Of a DNA stretch of 34,472 nt, positions 1-9,792 are shown in pieces. How positions within the stretch are numbered: position 1 is the stretch's first letter; each line of letters opens with the position of its first letter. This DNA comes from Actinomycetes bacterium (GTDB lineage: Bacteria > Actinomycetota > Aquicultoria > CAJVYJ01 > JAUVQD01). Location of the stretch: assembly GCA_030610765.1 (NCBI GenBank), contig JAUWRD010000005.1:1-34472 (forward strand). Direction: 5' to 3'. The notes beneath the pieces were generated by a model that saw only the letters and a list, made by a program, of their open reading frames with translations, did not search any database and was not told the origin of the DNA. The position numbers were made by a program, and so were the translations under genes.

Positions 1-372
1 ATCCTGCCATGCCGCGCCGGATTCCCTATAGGAATAAGTCTCGAAATTTTCGACCCGACTCCGCAAGAGATCATCTTAAACCCCGGGGACAAGATCCTGC
101 TTTACACAGACGGCGTTCATAGCGTTAGAGACAAAGACTCGAAATTCTTCTCCATAAGCCAGATATCAGCCTGGTTAAATGAGCACCGCGGACTCTCAGT
201 GGAACTACTCATGGATGAACTATTAGCCAAAGTTATCGAGTATAACGACGGCCCTCTTGCCGATGATGTCACCCTGCTCGGAATTGAAATGACACAAATC
301 CCGGAGGAAGACTCTGAGGACGTCGCCGAAATTCTAGATGATGGTGAAACAAGCAAAAAAACGACCGCCTAA
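1..372 (+). CDS. SpoIIE/PP2C-type serine phosphatase, C-terminal fragment
   Basis: The reading frame is open from base 1 and ends at TAA 370-372, so only the last 123 residues are present; the start lies upstream of the window. The visible part matches the end of the PPM/SpoIIE (RsbU-like) phosphatase fold: GDKILLYTDGV near residues 35-45 is the hallmark metal-site strand with its Asp, and ADDVTLLGIE near 88-97 carries the second metal-binding Asp. Family members dephosphorylate anti-sigma-factor antagonists or act downstream of sensor domains; which applies here cannot be told without the N-terminus. The last 25 or so residues are an acidic then Lys/Thr-rich tail with no recognised domain. 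It converges on hisG with a 16-base gap and no hairpin is evident between them. Confidence 0.88.
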   Translation: MLPCRAGFPIGISLEIFDPTPQEIILNPGDKILLYTDGVHSVRDKDSKFFSISQISAWLNEHRGLSVELLMDELLAKVIEYNDGPLADDVTLLGIEMTQIPEEDSEDVAEILDDGETSKKTTA

Positions 373-388
373 TCTTGATCGATCCGGA

Positions 389-1261
389 CTATCTCACAAT
401 TTTTGAAATCGCGAGCTCAAGAATGTCTTCCGCCCCTTTGGCTTTCAGCTCGGGCAATAACAAATTTACCTGGTTCTTTTCAACAACCGTAGATATCTCC
501 AGATATTCTGAGTTGTAAAGTTTCGAAATCGTCGGTTTTTTCATAGCCGGCAAAGCCGCAATCACATCATCTAAGCTCGTGGCCTGGACATTCATTGATA
601 GCAATACTTTTCCCCGAGCTTCCAATACACCCAAAAGCAGCGTCTTTATCTCGGTAATAGCCCGCCGTTTTCTAGAATCAGCCCATGCTTTTTTGTTGGC
701 AATCAACTTGGTTGTCGATTCCATAATCACGCCAATAATCTTCAGTTGGTTTCGACGAAGCGTCTGACCTGTTTCTGTTAGATCAACAATTACATCCATA
801 AGTTCGGGAACTTTGGCTTCAGTCGCTCCGTATGAAAAGAATATTTTCACGTCAATCCCAAGGTCATCAAAGTATTTCTTTGTTGTTTCGGGAAACTCGG
901 TCGAAACCCGGCTTCCGGTTGGAATCTCCTTGGGATCGTTGATCTTTGACCCTTCAGGTACGGCCACTACCATCTTCAGCTTGCCGGTGCCCGTCTTGGC
1001 ATACGGCATATCAGCCACCTCGACAACATCCGCGCCGCTTTCAGTGACGCAGTCTAGACCCGAGATTCCTACATCAAAATAGCCTTCTTCAACATAAACC
1101 GGAATTTCCTGGGGGCGCAAGATCTTGACTTTCGCAATCCGCGGATCATTGATGACCGGATTGTATTGGCGGGCTCCCTTTTTTATTTCTAAATCTGCCT
1201 GAGCAAACAAAAGAGCCGTCTGCTCCTCTAAGCTTCCCTTCGGTATCGCGATTTTTAACAT
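389..1261 (-). CDS. hisG: ATP phosphoribosyltransferase, long form
   Basis: HisG condenses ATP with PRPP to form phosphoribosyl-ATP, the first step of histidine synthesis, in the cytoplasm. The 290-residue protein starts with the typical MLKIAIPKGSL, has the GISGLD segment at 65-70 and the PRPP-binding loop VDLTETGQTLR at 159-169. Length and the extra domain from about 215 to the end mark it as the long form, which is feedback-inhibited by histidine and does not need HisZ. The start ATG at 1261 has GGAGGT eight bases upstream. It follows uvrA by 15 bases on the same strand and is probably co-transcribed with it. The other his gene in this window, hisIE, is about 27 kb away, so the his pathway is scattered. 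Confidence 0.96.
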   Translation of the reverse strand: MLKIAIPKGSLEEQTALLFAQADLEIKKGARQYNPVINDPRIAKVKILRPQEIPVYVEEGYFDVGISGLDCVTESGADVVEVADMPYAKTGTGKLKMVVAVPEGSKINDPKEIPTGSRVSTEFPETTKKYFDDLGIDVKIFFSYGATEAKVPELMDVIVDLTETGQTLRRNQLKIIGVIMESTTKLIANKKAWADSRKRRAITEIKTLLLGVLEARGKVLLSMNVQATSLDDVIAALPAMKKPTISKLYNSEYLEISTVVEKNQVNLLLPELKAKGAEDILELAISKIVR

Positions 1262-1276
1262 TTTTCTACCTCCAAT

Positions 1277-4135
1277 TTATGATCCTGACTTTTTACTCCT
1301 GCCCTTGCCCAGGCTGGCGGACAAATATTGGCCGGTGTATGAATTTTTATTCGCCACGATTTCCTCGGGTGTCCCGATTGCGATTATCTCGCCGCCCTTA
1401 TCGCCGCCTTCCGGCCCGAGGTCGATTATATGATCAGCGCTTTTTACCACATCTAAGTTGTGCTCGATAACAAGAACGGTATTCCCGGTATCAACCAAAC
1501 GCTGAAGCACTTTTAACAATCTGGCAACGTCCGCGAAGTGAAGTCCTGTCGTCGGCTCATCCAAAATATAGAACGTCTTGCCTGTAGCCACCCGGCTGAG
1601 CTCCGCGGCAAGCTTTACTCTCTGTGCTTCGCCTCCAGACAAAGTCGGCGCCGGCTGTCCTAGCTTTACATATCCGAGACCAACATCATATAAGGTAACT
1701 AAGCGTCTCTTTATCTTTGGTATATTAGCAAAAAATGCCACAGCCTCCTCGATTGACATATCCAAGACATTAGCTATGTTTTTGCCTTTAAACTTAACTT
1801 CAAGTGTTTCTTCGTTGTAGCGTTTACCCTTGCAAACTTCGCACGGGACGTAAACATCAGGCAAAAAATGCATCTCTATCTTTATTGTCCCGTCACCCTG
1901 GCAAGCTTCGCAGCGACCGCCCTTGACGTTGAAACTAAAACGACCGGGCTTATAGCCGCGTATTTTCGCCTCTTCGGTGGCGGTAAAAACCATTCTGATC
2001 TCGCTAAATACCCCACTATAGGTAGCCGGATTTGAACGGGGCGTTCTCCCGATCGGCGATTGATCTATTTCGACGACTTTATCAACAAAAACCAGGCCCT
2101 CGAGAGCTTGATGGCGGCCAGGCCTTTCTCTTGATTTATGAAGCGCACCGGATAACGCCTTGGCTAGTGTATCGCTAACCAAAGTGCTCTTGCCTGACCC
2201 GGAAACACCGGTTACACAGATCAATTTTGCCAGAGGCAACCTAACATCGATATTTTTTAAATTGTGTTCAGTGGCGCCCTTAATAACCAATGCCTGGCCA
2301 TTACCTTCCCGCCGTTTTTCGGGGATCGGAATCTCAACTAGGCCGGTTAAATATTTGCCGGTTAAAGAGGCCGGATTATTCATAATTTCCTCAGGCGTAC
2401 CGAGAGCGACAATTTCTCCGCCAAGCGTCCCCGCGCCCGGTCCAATATCGACCACAAAATCGGCGTTGCGAATTGTGGCCTCGTCGTGTTCAACAACTAT
2501 TAGCGTATTACCGAGGTCTCTCAGCCTCTTTAAAGTTGTGATTAGCTTCGCGTTGTCCCGCTGATGAAGACCTATTGTCGGTTCGTCCAGAACATATAAG
2601 ACCCCCATCAACCCTGAGCCTATCTGGGTCGCCAGACGAATTCTCTGCGCCTCGCCTCCCGATAGGGTCGCGGCGGCGCGCTCTAGAGTGAGATAGCCAA
2701 GGCCAACATCGACTAAAAAGCGTAAGCGTTCTTTTACTTCTTTGATAATTCTAACCGCGATCAGCGCTTGGCGTTCAGACAGATTCTCCGGCAATTGATT
2801 AATGAAAACCAGCGACCTGGAAACCGGTAACTGGCAAAGCTGATAGATGTTGTGCCCGTCAATTGTAACCGCGAGGCTGGCAGGTTTAAGTCTGGCCCCT
2901 TCACACTTCGGACACTTATTAACTCTCATATATTGCTCAATTCGCGATCTGGAATAGCCGGAGTCTGTTGCCTTATATCGACGCATAAGATTCGGGATGA
3001 CCCCTTCATAGACAGAACTATAAGAACGATTGATATCATCGGAATCGATAAAACGAAGTTCCACTGTGGTTTTTGGCTCACCGTACAAAATCAGTTGTTT
3101 ATGTTCAGAACTTAATTGGCTAAAAGGCACTTTGGTATTGAAACCGGCAAGACGCGCTAGACCGGCTAATAGCTTGGGATAATAAGTTTGTTTACCCGCA
3201 AAAGGATGGATAGCTCCTTCGTCTATTGTCAACTCTTCGTTGGCAATGACTAATTCAGGATCTATCTCCGGCTTATTACCCAGACCGCCGCAGAAAGAAC
3301 AAGCCCCATAAGGGCTATTAAAAGAGAATTGTCTCGGCGCCAGCTCATCGAAACTAAAGCCACAATTTGAACACGCGAAACTCTCAGAGAACGACAAAAC
3401 GCGCCCCTGGTCTCCGTTGAGCAGCTCGATATTGACCGAACCTTCTGAAACCTTGAGCGCCAATTCAATTGAATCAGCTAACCTTCGTTTGATATCGGCC
3501 TTTTTGATTAGCCTGTCAACCACGACCTCGATAGTATGCGCCCGATTCTTATCGAGGGATATCTCGTCCTCAAGCAGCCTTACTTCACTATCAACTTTCA
3601 CCCGAGCAAACCCGTCGCGCCTAAGGTTATCAAGAACTTTTCGATACTCCCCCTTGCGACCGCGCACCAATGGCGCTAATACCTGGAATTTTGTATCCTC
3701 CGGCAACTCCATGACTTGACTTATTATCTGCTGGGCGGATTGTTTGGATATCTCAGCTCCGCAGTCCGGACAATGCGGCGTCCCTATCCTGGCGAAAAGA
3801 AGACGCAAGTGGTCGTATATTTCAGTAACCGTGCCCACTGTTGAGCGAGGATTCCTGCTAGTCGTCTTTTGGTCGATTGAGACAGCCGGCGATAGCCCGT
3901 CGATATGATCAACGTCCGGCTTATCCATCTGTCCCAAAAACTGACGGGCATACGATGATAGAGATTCCACATATCGCCTTTGGCCCTCGGCGTAGATAGT
4001 ATCAAAGGCCAGAGACGACTTGCCTGACCCGCTCAGCCCGGTCATGACGATGAGCTTATCGCGAGGAAGCTCAAGGTTGATGTTTTTTAAATTATGTTCG
4101 CGAGCTCCTTTTACGAAAATCTTGTCGTTTGGCAC
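1277..4135 (-). CDS. uvrA: Excinuclease ABC subunit A
   Basis: UvrA is the damage-recognition ATPase of nucleotide excision repair; it loads UvrB onto damaged DNA. The protein has two ABC modules: Walker [10 protein letters not shown] near residues 33-41 and GVSGSGKST near 640, each followed by an LSGGEAQR signature. The zinc-binding CxxC pairs are visible: CPDC, CSNC with CSFC, CPKC, and CEAC with CEVC. I chose GTG at 4135 (952 residues) because GAGGT lies 7 bases ahead; TTG at 4141 would sit almost on that site. A TACAAT at 4150-4155 (minus strand) could be a -10 box. No LexA-type dyad is visible upstream. A terminator separates it from the small gene upstream; hisG follows closely. Confidence 0.97.
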   Translation of the reverse strand: MPNDKIFVKGAREHNLKNINLELPRDKLIVMTGLSGSGKSSLAFDTIYAEGQRRYVESLSSYARQFLGQMDKPDVDHIDGLSPAVSIDQKTTSRNPRSTVGTVTEIYDHLRLLFARIGTPHCPDCGAEISKQSAQQIISQVMELPEDTKFQVLAPLVRGRKGEYRKVLDNLRRDGFARVKVDSEVRLLEDEISLDKNRAHTIEVVVDRLIKKADIKRRLADSIELALKVSEGSVNIELLNGDQGRVLSFSESFACSNCGFSFDELAPRQFSFNSPYGACSFCGGLGNKPEIDPELVIANEELTIDEGAIHPFAGKQTYYPKLLAGLARLAGFNTKVPFSQLSSEHKQLILYGEPKTTVELRFIDSDDINRSYSSVYEGVIPNLMRRYKATDSGYSRSRIEQYMRVNKCPKCEGARLKPASLAVTIDGHNIYQLCQLPVSRSLVFINQLPENLSERQALIAVRIIKEVKERLRFLVDVGLGYLTLERAAATLSGGEAQRIRLATQIGSGLMGVLYVLDEPTIGLHQRDNAKLITTLKRLRDLGNTLIVVEHDEATIRNADFVVDIGPGAGTLGGEIVALGTPEEIMNNPASLTGKYLTGLVEIPIPEKRREGNGQALVIKGATEHNLKNIDVRLPLAKLICVTGVSGSGKSTLVSDTLAKALSGALHKSRERPGRHQALEGLVFVDKVVEIDQSPIGRTPRSNPATYSGVFSEIRMVFTATEEAKIRGYKPGRFSFNVKGGRCEACQGDGTIKIEMHFLPDVYVPCEVCKGKRYNEETLEVKFKGKNIANVLDMSIEEAVAFFANIPKIKRRLVTLYDVGLGYVKLGQPAPTLSGGEAQRVKLAAELSRVATGKTFYILDEPTTGLHFADVARLLKVLQRLVDTGNTVLVIEHNLDVVKSADHIIDLGPEGGDKGGEIIAIGTPEEIVANKNSYTGQYLSASLGKGRSKKSGS

Positions 4136-4170
4136 CAGCAATACCTCAAATTGTATTTTGCTTTTTCATT

Positions 4171-4204
4171 TCAAAAACGGCCGGTTTTTACTCTACCGGC
4201 CGTT
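4171..4204 (-). terminator. Rho-independent terminator between the zinc-ribbon gene and uvrA
   Basis: A perfect 10-bp stem (AACGGCCGGT at 4176-4185 pairing with 4195-4204) with a 9-base loop is followed, in minus-strand reading, by a run of five T. It lies about 40 bases past the stop of the small gene at 4243 and before uvrA, so it probably ends the upstream transcript and leaves uvrA to its own promoter. Confidence 0.75.
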
Positions 4205-4242
4205 AAGAAGGATTGGATAAAGTCGCTTTAGGAGAGTTTGGC

Positions 4243-4476
4243 CTACTTAGTCGGAGCGGTCCTGTCGATCTTTTCTCCTTTGCAAGCGTCACAAATAATA
4301 TCGTCCCAGTCAATTAACTCAACGATCTGGTTATTTTCAAGCTCTGCAACTTTATAACTTAGCCCCTCAGCGTTGAGCCTAATTCTTATCGGCCACTTGA
4401 CGTTCGCTATCCAGACTGATTCATCATCTTTCGTCGAACGACCACATTGCTTACAGGTTAAAACTTGTTCTGTCAA
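4243..4476 (-). CDS. Small zinc-ribbon-like protein of unknown function
   Basis: The 77-residue protein has two CxxC knuckles, CKQC at 8-11 and CDAC near 62-65, separated by about 50 residues of beta-strand-like, charged sequence; together they could bind one zinc. I do not recognise the family. The start is TTG at 4476, supported by GGAGGTG 8 bases upstream; no ATG or GTG fits as well. It is flanked by a strong terminator downstream and a 350-base gap upstream, so it may be a single-gene unit between the GlnR-like regulator and uvrA. There are no membrane segments or signal peptide. A role in transcription, RNA binding or metal handling would be a guess. Confidence 0.7.
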   Translation of the reverse strand: MTEQVLTCKQCGRSTKDDESVWIANVKWPIRIRLNAEGLSYKVAELENNQIVELIDWDDIICDACKGEKIDRTAPTK

Positions 4477-4826
4477 TTTGTCGACACCTCCATCGCATCA
4501 ACAATATTACACTATGGACCCTAATCTAATAAAATGGATTTTTAATCGAGAACGCCGAGGGCGTCGACATCCAGGATATCGCGGTTTCCTACATTCACTA
4601 TTTTGATCGCGTGCGTGCCGAAGGCTGACTATTTTGAAGTGCTAGCCCGGCACCAGAATACGATAGAACCAAAATACCGCTTAAAGCTACGACTACGAAC
4701 TTCTAAAATCCTTTACTATTTGTATTCCGATATAGAATAATTTTATCACCTTTAAAGCACAGTTCAATACAAAAAGACAACTATTTACCTGCAGACATAG
4801 ATTATTTGACTCGGCTTTTTTAGCTC
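4477..4826. other. 350-base intergenic region without a gene
   Basis: Between the small zinc-ribbon gene and the GlnR-like gene I see no credible coding frame on either strand. It holds the GGAGGTG ribosome site of the small gene near its left edge. In minus-strand reading a TAATAT at about 4505-4510 could serve as its -10 box, with only a poor -35. GTCGACA occurs twice (near 4486 and 4563). The right half is AT-rich with no stable hairpin plus T-run, so the end of the glnR-like transcript is not evident. Confidence 0.5.
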
Positions 4827-5474
4827 CTAAACCTTATCGAATCGGTAGCCAACTTGGCGGATAGTTTTGATAAGACCGGCCCGGCGACTGCCAAGCTTAG
4901 AGCGAAGACGACGTATGTGCACATCAACCGTGCGAGCCCCTCCATAATAATCGTATTCCCATACTTGATTAAGTAGGGCCTGGCGGGTCCAAACCCTGTT
5001 GGGATGCACTATCAGAAACTTCAAAAGCTCATATTCTTTAAAGGTCAACGCTAGCAACCGGCCGTCAACCCGCACCTCGTAAGTGTCAAGATCGACAACT
5101 AAGCCGCCAACTTCTATAAGTCCTATCTCAACCGGAACAGTGGCGAGTCGTTCTATTCGAAGGCGAAGCTCTTCCTCGCTAAACGGCTCCACTAAAAAGT
5201 CGTCGGCTTCGCGCAACCACGCCGAGCCTGGCATCGACTGCTGATCCAATAGCGCAACGACGGGCATCGGACCATCAGCAACAGCCGCTTTTCCCATTTG
5301 ATCAAAGTGTTTTTGTCCGGACGTGAGATCTATCAGCAGTACGTCATAGTCCAGAATATTTGAATCATCTATTCCAGCATGATCAAGAGCGGTCGCCAGA
5401 AACCCGGCACTCTCCAATTTCCGTGTCAGCTCTTTTGCTTTAGCCTCACTAGATACGACCGCTACTTTTACCAT
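4827..5474 (-). CDS. glnR: Orphan OmpR-family response regulator, GlnR-like, with degenerate receiver
   Basis: The 215-residue protein has an N-terminal receiver-like domain (about 1-110) and a C-terminal OmpR winged helix (about 118-213, with LTFKEYELLKFL, the VWEYDYYGG turn and RTVDVHIRRLRSKLG). The winged helix closely resembles actinobacterial GlnR. The receiver keeps Asp49 (LLIDL) but lacks the acidic pair (Ser8-Ser9 instead) and has Glu96 where the switch Lys normally sits in DDFLVEPF, so normal phosphorylation is unlikely. Actinobacterial GlnR works as such an orphan and controls nitrogen genes. No histidine kinase is nearby, and glnA lies directly upstream on the same strand with a 56-base gap. 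The role in nitrogen control is inferred from neighbour and resemblance. No good ribosome site precedes the ATG. Confidence 0.82.
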   Translation of the reverse strand: MVKVAVVSSEAKAKELTRKLESAGFLATALDHAGIDDSNILDYDVLLIDLTSGQKHFDQMGKAAVADGPMPVVALLDQQSMPGSAWLREADDFLVEPFSEEELRLRIERLATVPVEIGLIEVGGLVVDLDTYEVRVDGRLLALTFKEYELLKFLIVHPNRVWTRQALLNQVWEYDYYGGARTVDVHIRRLRSKLGSRRAGLIKTIRQVGYRFDKV

Positions 5475-5488
5475 AGACCCAACAATCT

Positions 5489-5519
5489 ACCATAGGTCAG
5501 GCCAGTTTCTGCTCGTCAA
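5489..5519 (-). promoter_or_regulatory. Weak candidate promoter of the glnR-like gene
   Basis: In minus-strand reading TTGACG (5514-5519) and TATGGT (5489-5494) are 19 bases apart. Transcription would begin only a few bases before the ATG at 5474, which fits the missing ribosome site. The spacer is longer than ideal, and co-transcription with glnA is an equal possibility. Confidence 0.3.
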
Positions 5520-5530
5520 TCTAAGAACAA

Positions 5531-6862
5531 TTACAGTATCGATAAGTACCGATCGACTTCGTATTGACTGACTTGAGCCTTATAGGCGTCCCATTCAGCT
5601 TTTTTATTCCGGATAAAGTACTTATAAACGTGCTCGCCAAGCGCTTCTTTTAGGAGCTCACTACCTTCAGCAATTTCAATTGCCTCATGAAGATCTTGCG
5701 GCAGAGAATCGATATTAGCGGCTTTCCGTTCGGCCTCGGTCATATCATATATATTATCTGTCGCTTCAGGCGCGAGCTCATAGTTTTCCTTCATTCCCTT
5801 AAGACCGGCGGCGAGCATAACCGCAAAAGCAAGATACGGGTTGCACGCTGGATCAGGGCTTCTCAACTCTACCCTGGTCGCATGCTCTTTGCCCGGTTTG
5901 TACTGAGGTATTCTAACTAGAGCTGACCGGTTACGCCGCGACCAACACATATAGACCGGGGCCTCATAGCCTGGAACCAACCGCTTATAGGAATTAACCC
6001 ACTGGTTGCAGACCGCAGTTATCTCTTTGGCGTGCTTTAATATTCCAGCCACATACCCCTTGCCGGCCTTGGAAAGATGGTGTTCATCATCGGCGTCAAA
6101 AAAAATATTGTCGTTACCTTTAAATAGAGATTGATGGGTATGCATCCCGCTGCCGTTTTCACCAAATATCGGCTTCGGCATAAACGTGGCGTAAATGCCA
6201 GCTTCTTGCGCAATCTCTTTGACCGTCAAACGATAGGTCATGACATTATCGGCCATCGATAAGGCGTCATCGTAACGCAGATCGATTTCATGTTGGCTAG
6301 GTGCTACTTCGTGGTGACTGTACTCAACTGAAATACCCATTTCTTCTAAAGCAAAAACTGTTTCCCGGCGGTAATCGGTCGCCAGATCCAGTGGCGTCAA
6401 ATCAAAATAACCGCCCTTGTCTAAAAGTTTTGTATCTTTGCTATCTTCAAAGTAGAAAAATTCGAGCTCCGGGCCGACATACATAGTCAGACCCATATCA
6501 GCTGCTACTTTTAGGTTACGTTTCAAAACATATCGCGGATCGCCGGCGAAAGATTTTCCGTCCGGAGTTTGAATGTCACAAAACATACGAGCTACGCCCT
6601 GCTCGGAAGGACGCCAAGGCAAGACCGCGAATGTGTTCGGGTCAGGAATCGCAATCATATCTGACTCTTCTATTCTACAGAAACCCTCGATCGACGAGCC
6701 GTCAAAACCCATACCCTCGGAAAAAGCTGTCTCCAACTCTGCCGGCGTTATAGCAAAACTTTTCATGACACCAAGCACATCAGTAAACCAGAATCTGATA
6801 AACTTTATGTCCTGTTCTTTAACTGCTTTTAAAACATATTCTTGATCTTTCTTAACCGTCAT
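5531..6862 (-). CDS. glnA: Type I glutamine synthetase, GSI-alpha class
   Basis: This enzyme makes glutamine from glutamate, ammonia and ATP in the cytoplasm. The 443-residue protein carries the catalytic N-domain (FTDVLGVMKS near 26-35, MGFDGSSIEGF 51-61) and the core with GSGMHTHQS and NRSALVRIP. The length matches the B. subtilis-like alpha class, and the NLYDLPPE-type adenylylation site of the beta class is absent (the region reads DNIYDMTEAERKA), so it is probably not adenylylated. Arg63 in FCRIEESDM corresponds to the Arg62 implicated in feedback inhibition of B. subtilis GlnA. The ATG at 6862 is preceded by GAAGGAGCG. A near-perfect palindrome lies 41-61 bases upstream, and the glnR-like regulator is the next gene downstream. 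Confidence 0.97.
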   Translation of the reverse strand: MTVKKDQEYVLKAVKEQDIKFIRFWFTDVLGVMKSFAITPAELETAFSEGMGFDGSSIEGFCRIEESDMIAIPDPNTFAVLPWRPSEQGVARMFCDIQTPDGKSFAGDPRYVLKRNLKVAADMGLTMYVGPELEFFYFEDSKDTKLLDKGGYFDLTPLDLATDYRRETVFALEEMGISVEYSHHEVAPSQHEIDLRYDDALSMADNVMTYRLTVKEIAQEAGIYATFMPKPIFGENGSGMHTHQSLFKGNDNIFFDADDEHHLSKAGKGYVAGILKHAKEITAVCNQWVNSYKRLVPGYEAPVYMCWSRRNRSALVRIPQYKPGKEHATRVELRSPDPACNPYLAFAVMLAAGLKGMKENYELAPEATDNIYDMTEAERKAANIDSLPQDLHEAIEIAEGSELLKEALGEHVYKYFIRNKKAEWDAYKAQVSQYEVDRYLSIL

Positions 6863-6902
6863 AGAGCGCTCCTTCGCCTAGGTATCAGCTAGATATTAGC
6901 AC

Positions 6903-6923
6903 TAACATATTTCAAGTATGTTA
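6903..6923. promoter_or_regulatory. Near-perfect palindrome upstream of glnA, candidate operator
   Basis: The arms TAACATA (6903-6909) and TATGTTA (6917-6923) are perfect inverted repeats around a 7-base centre that is itself partly symmetric. It sits in the 63-base gap between uvrB and glnA, 41 bases before the glnA start. In minus-strand reading it contains TTAAC-N6-GAAAT, close to the TnAC-N6-GAAA half-box described for actinobacterial GlnR. There is no T-run, so a terminator is unlikely. Assignment to the neighbouring regulator is inference. Confidence 0.5.
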
Positions 6924-6925
6924 AA

Positions 6926-8959
6926 TCATTTATTTTTTTTCGAGTCCGGGCCTTTTTTGGGTGGAAACTTCTTAACGATTTCCTTTTTTATACTGCTTAA
7001 CTGGTCGCGCACTTTCGCGGCATATTCGAAATCAAGATCTTCGGCTGCCTGTCTCATCTCTTCTTCAAGCCCCTGAACCAAACGATCAATATCTTCTTTC
7101 GGCAACTTTGATAGTTTCTCAAATACCGGCTCCTCGCCTTCCCAGGTAGCGGGCTCCTCGGCCACAGTGCCCGCTTGTACGAGATCAGCGACGGCCTTTC
7201 GAATGGTCTCCGGCTCTATATTATTCGCCTCGTTATAGGCGATTTGCTTTAGTCGTCGTCGGTTTGTCTCATCAATAGCGGTCTTCATCGAATCCGTCAT
7301 AACTGAGGCATACATTATTACTTCTCCGCTAACGTTCCGCGCCGCCCGGCCGATTGTCTGTATTAAAGACCCCGAGGACCTCAAAAATCCCTCTTTGTCG
7401 GCATCTAAAATCGCCACAAGCGAGACCTCCGGTAGATCTAGTCCTTCGCGCAGAAGGTTTATGCCGACTAGAACATCAAATTTACCTAATCGCAGATCTC
7501 TTAATATCTCAACGCGTTCAAAAGTTTTAATATCTGAATGAAGATATCTAACCTTGATTCCAACCTCCATCAGGTAATCGGCTAAATCCTCGGCCATTTT
7601 TTTGGTGAGTGTGGTAACAAGGACCCGCTCTTTGCTGGCAACTCTGCCCCTGATTTCATGAATCAGATCATCGATCTGTCCTTCAACAGGCCTGACACTT
7701 ATCTCGGGATCTATCAGGCCAGTCGGTCGAATAATCTGCTCAACAACTTGACTTGATGACTCGAGCTCCCAAGCCCTCGGCGTCGCGCTAACAAAGATGG
7801 CTTGAGAAACCTTAGAATCGAACTCTTCGAATTGAAGAGGCCGGTTGTCCCGGGCCGATGGAAGACGGAAGCCGTGCTCGATCAAATTTTCTTTCCTCGA
7901 TTGGTCGCCGGCGTACATTCCGTGAAGCTGAGGAACTGTCACATGAGACTCGTCGATAATAACTAAGAAATCTTTCTTAAAATAATCCAGAAGCGTAAAA
8001 GGCGGTTCACCCGGAGACCTTCCGTCAAAATGTCGAGAGTAATTCTCAATCCCCGAACAAAAACCCATCTCACGCATCATTTCCAGATCGTAATTAGTAC
8101 GCATCGACAGACGTTGAGCCTCAAGCAATTTCCCGACCTTCTCAAACTCAGCCAGTCTGATCTTCAGTTCCTTTTCAATGCTCATGATTCCAGCGTCTAA
8201 GCGTTCTTTGGACGTGACATAATGCGAGGCGGGAAAAACTGCCAGACGCTCAAGATCAGCCAAGACCTCTCCGGTAATCGGGTCGACTTTAAGCAAGCGC
8301 TCTACTGTGTCCCCAAAAAACTCTACACGAAAAGGGGCCTCCTCGTAAGTTGGAAATATTTCGAGGATATCGCCTCTAACCTTGAAAGTACCGCGGACTA
8401 AATTGTAATCGTTTCTCTGATACTGCATCTGCACGAGCTTCTTTAAGGTTTCGTCACGCCCAGCCGGAGCCCCCCGATGCAACCAGACTAAGTGCCCGAG
8501 ATATTCTTCGGGCGAGCCCAATCCGTAAATACACGAGACACTCGCGACAACGATAACGTCATCACGCGAAAGAACAGCTGATGTTGTCGCGTGCCGCAGT
8601 TTATCTATTTCGTCATTAATAGAAGCGTCTTTCTCTATATATGTATCTGTATGCGCTATATACGCTTCGGGTTGATAATAGTCGTAATAGCTGACGAAAT
8701 ACTCGACAGCGTTCTCTGGGAACAATCCCTTGAACTCAGAATACAATTGCGCGGCCAATGTTTTATTGGGGGCCATAACGAGAGTCGGTTTCTTAACCTG
8801 CTCAATTATGTTCGCCATAGTAAATGTCTTCCCCGAGCCTGTCACGCCCATGAGGGTCTGATGGCGAAACTTCTTTTTTGCGCCTGCTTTTAGTTTCTTG
8901 ATCGCCTGTGGTTGGTCGCCCTGAGGTTCATATAGTGAGACAAGTTTAAATTTGCTCAT
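6926..8959 (-). CDS. uvrB: Excinuclease ABC subunit B
   Basis: UvrB is the helicase-like subunit that verifies damage and recruits UvrC. The 677-residue protein has Walker A GVTGSGKT at 38-45, the damage-binding beta-hairpin ([12 protein letters not shown] near 90-101), the Walker B sequence VIIDESH, helicase motif VI with QTIGRAARN, and a C-terminal UVR coiled-coil (about 625-660, [17 protein letters not shown]) that contacts UvrC. The length is normal. The ATG at 8959 lies inside the end of coaE (14-base overlap), so the two are translationally linked. glnA follows 63 bases after the stop with no terminator hairpin. uvrC is not in the window. Confidence 0.98.
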   Translation of the reverse strand: MSKFKLVSLYEPQGDQPQAIKKLKAGAKKKFRHQTLMGVTGSGKTFTMANIIEQVKKPTLVMAPNKTLAAQLYSEFKGLFPENAVEYFVSYYDYYQPEAYIAHTDTYIEKDASINDEIDKLRHATTSAVLSRDDVIVVASVSCIYGLGSPEEYLGHLVWLHRGAPAGRDETLKKLVQMQYQRNDYNLVRGTFKVRGDILEIFPTYEEAPFRVEFFGDTVERLLKVDPITGEVLADLERLAVFPASHYVTSKERLDAGIMSIEKELKIRLAEFEKVGKLLEAQRLSMRTNYDLEMMREMGFCSGIENYSRHFDGRSPGEPPFTLLDYFKKDFLVIIDESHVTVPQLHGMYAGDQSRKENLIEHGFRLPSARDNRPLQFEEFDSKVSQAIFVSATPRAWELESSSQVVEQIIRPTGLIDPEISVRPVEGQIDDLIHEIRGRVASKERVLVTTLTKKMAEDLADYLMEVGIKVRYLHSDIKTFERVEILRDLRLGKFDVLVGINLLREGLDLPEVSLVAILDADKEGFLRSSGSLIQTIGRAARNVSGEVIMYASVMTDSMKTAIDETNRRRLKQIAYNEANNIEPETIRKAVADLVQAGTVAEEPATWEGEEPVFEKLSKLPKEDIDRLVQGLEEEMRQAAEDLDFEYAAKVRDQLSSIKKEIVKKFPPKKGPDSKKNK

Positions 8960-9545
8960 GTCTTAATTTCTCAAAAGCTATTTTGGCTTGGTCTTCAAGC
9001 AATTCCGGTGTCCCTTTGTTGATAATAATTAGGTCCGCGTGAGTTAGGCGTTCGCTTTCAGATATTTGAGAGGCAACTCTCGCCTGGGCCTCTTCCATAG
9101 TCAAGCCCATCTTCAATAATCTGCCCACCTGAAGATCAGGGCTGGTCGAGACAACCACGACTACATCGAACAATCCGACCATGCCTGCTTCAACTAATAA
9201 TGGAACTTGAACAATCCCGATTTCATGATTCTCTTGGCGCCACTGGCTCAGAGTCTCTTTGACGCGTTCTATAACGATGGGATGAACTAGCCGGTTGAGT
9301 ACTTCGAGTTGAGAAGGATTACCGAATACCTCGGCAGCCAGTAAAGCTCTATCAATTGATCCATCTTTATCTAATATTTTATCGCCAAAATGGCTCCTCA
9401 CCTTCGCAAAAACAGGCGTATCCCTGGCAATTGCTTTTTGAGCTAATAAGTCGGTATCCAGGCACTTAGCCCCATATTCAGCGAAATAACCCGCTATTCT
9501 ACTCTTCCCGCTGGCAATCCCACCTGTTAATCCCACTGCAAGCAC
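8946..9545 (-). CDS. coaE: Dephospho-CoA kinase
   Basis: CoaE phosphorylates the ribose 3'-OH of dephospho-CoA, the last step of CoA synthesis. The 199-residue protein begins with the P-loop [11 protein letters not shown] (5-15), followed by [11 protein letters not shown] and the family segment LNRLVHPIV. The length fits the short single-domain form; mycobacterial CoaE has an extra C-terminal domain that is missing here. The start is GTG at 9545, with GGGGGA about 8 bases upstream. It overlaps uvrB by 14 bases and is divergent from rpsA across a 247-base region. The coaE-rpsA-uvrB neighbourhood is shared with mycobacteria. Confidence 0.95.
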   Translation of the reverse strand: MLAVGLTGGIASGKSRIAGYFAEYGAKCLDTDLLAQKAIARDTPVFAKVRSHFGDKILDKDGSIDRALLAAEVFGNPSQLEVLNRLVHPIVIERVKETLSQWRQENHEIGIVQVPLLVEAGMVGLFDVVVVVSTSPDLQVGRLLKMGLTMEEAQARVASQISESERLTHADLIIINKGTPELLEDQAKIAFEKLRHEQI

Positions 9546-9647
9546 TGTGTGTCCCCCAATTTGTTCGCCGCTAACTAATAATACTATAAGCTTTAAACCT
9601 TGATCCTCATTTTTCCGCTTGTATTTGGTTATTATGGCCTTTAGGTC

Positions 9648-9677
9648 TTGTAGTTATCAGCAGGTTTAATGTATAAT
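9648..9677 (+). promoter_or_regulatory. Candidate rpsA promoter with a ~110-base leader
   Basis: TTGTAG (9648-9653) and a consensus TATAAT (9672-9677) are 18 bases apart. Transcription would start near 9684, leaving a leader of about 110 bases. The leader can fold: TCCAGG near 9700 can pair with CCTGGA near 9754, and TAACA/TGTTA near 9730-9747 can form a hairpin inside it. A G-rich ribosome site (AGGGGG at about 9775-9780) precedes the ATG. The left part of the 247-base gap (9546-9640) should hold the coaE promoter; I see no strong one. Confidence 0.6.
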
Positions 9678-9792
9678 TTTGTCGGTTCATATTCCAGGTT
9701 GACTTATCCGTTTCAGCCATTTGATGCGTAACAGATATGTTTGTTAACGAGACCCTGGAGAACCAAGAAATTTTTAGGGGGCCAAGATTTAG

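Noticed and set aside
4500-4606. Short plus-strand ORF in the gap between the zinc-ribbon and glnR-like genes
   Set aside because: It has no ribosome site, extends into the antisense of the small gene and has no recognisable features; coincidental open frame.
4135-9545. SOS (LexA) boxes for uvrA and uvrB
   Set aside because: I looked for GAAC-N4-GTTC type dyads upstream of uvrA (4136-4242) and coaE-uvrB (9546-9640) and saw none that fit; only isolated half-sites such as CGAACA occur.
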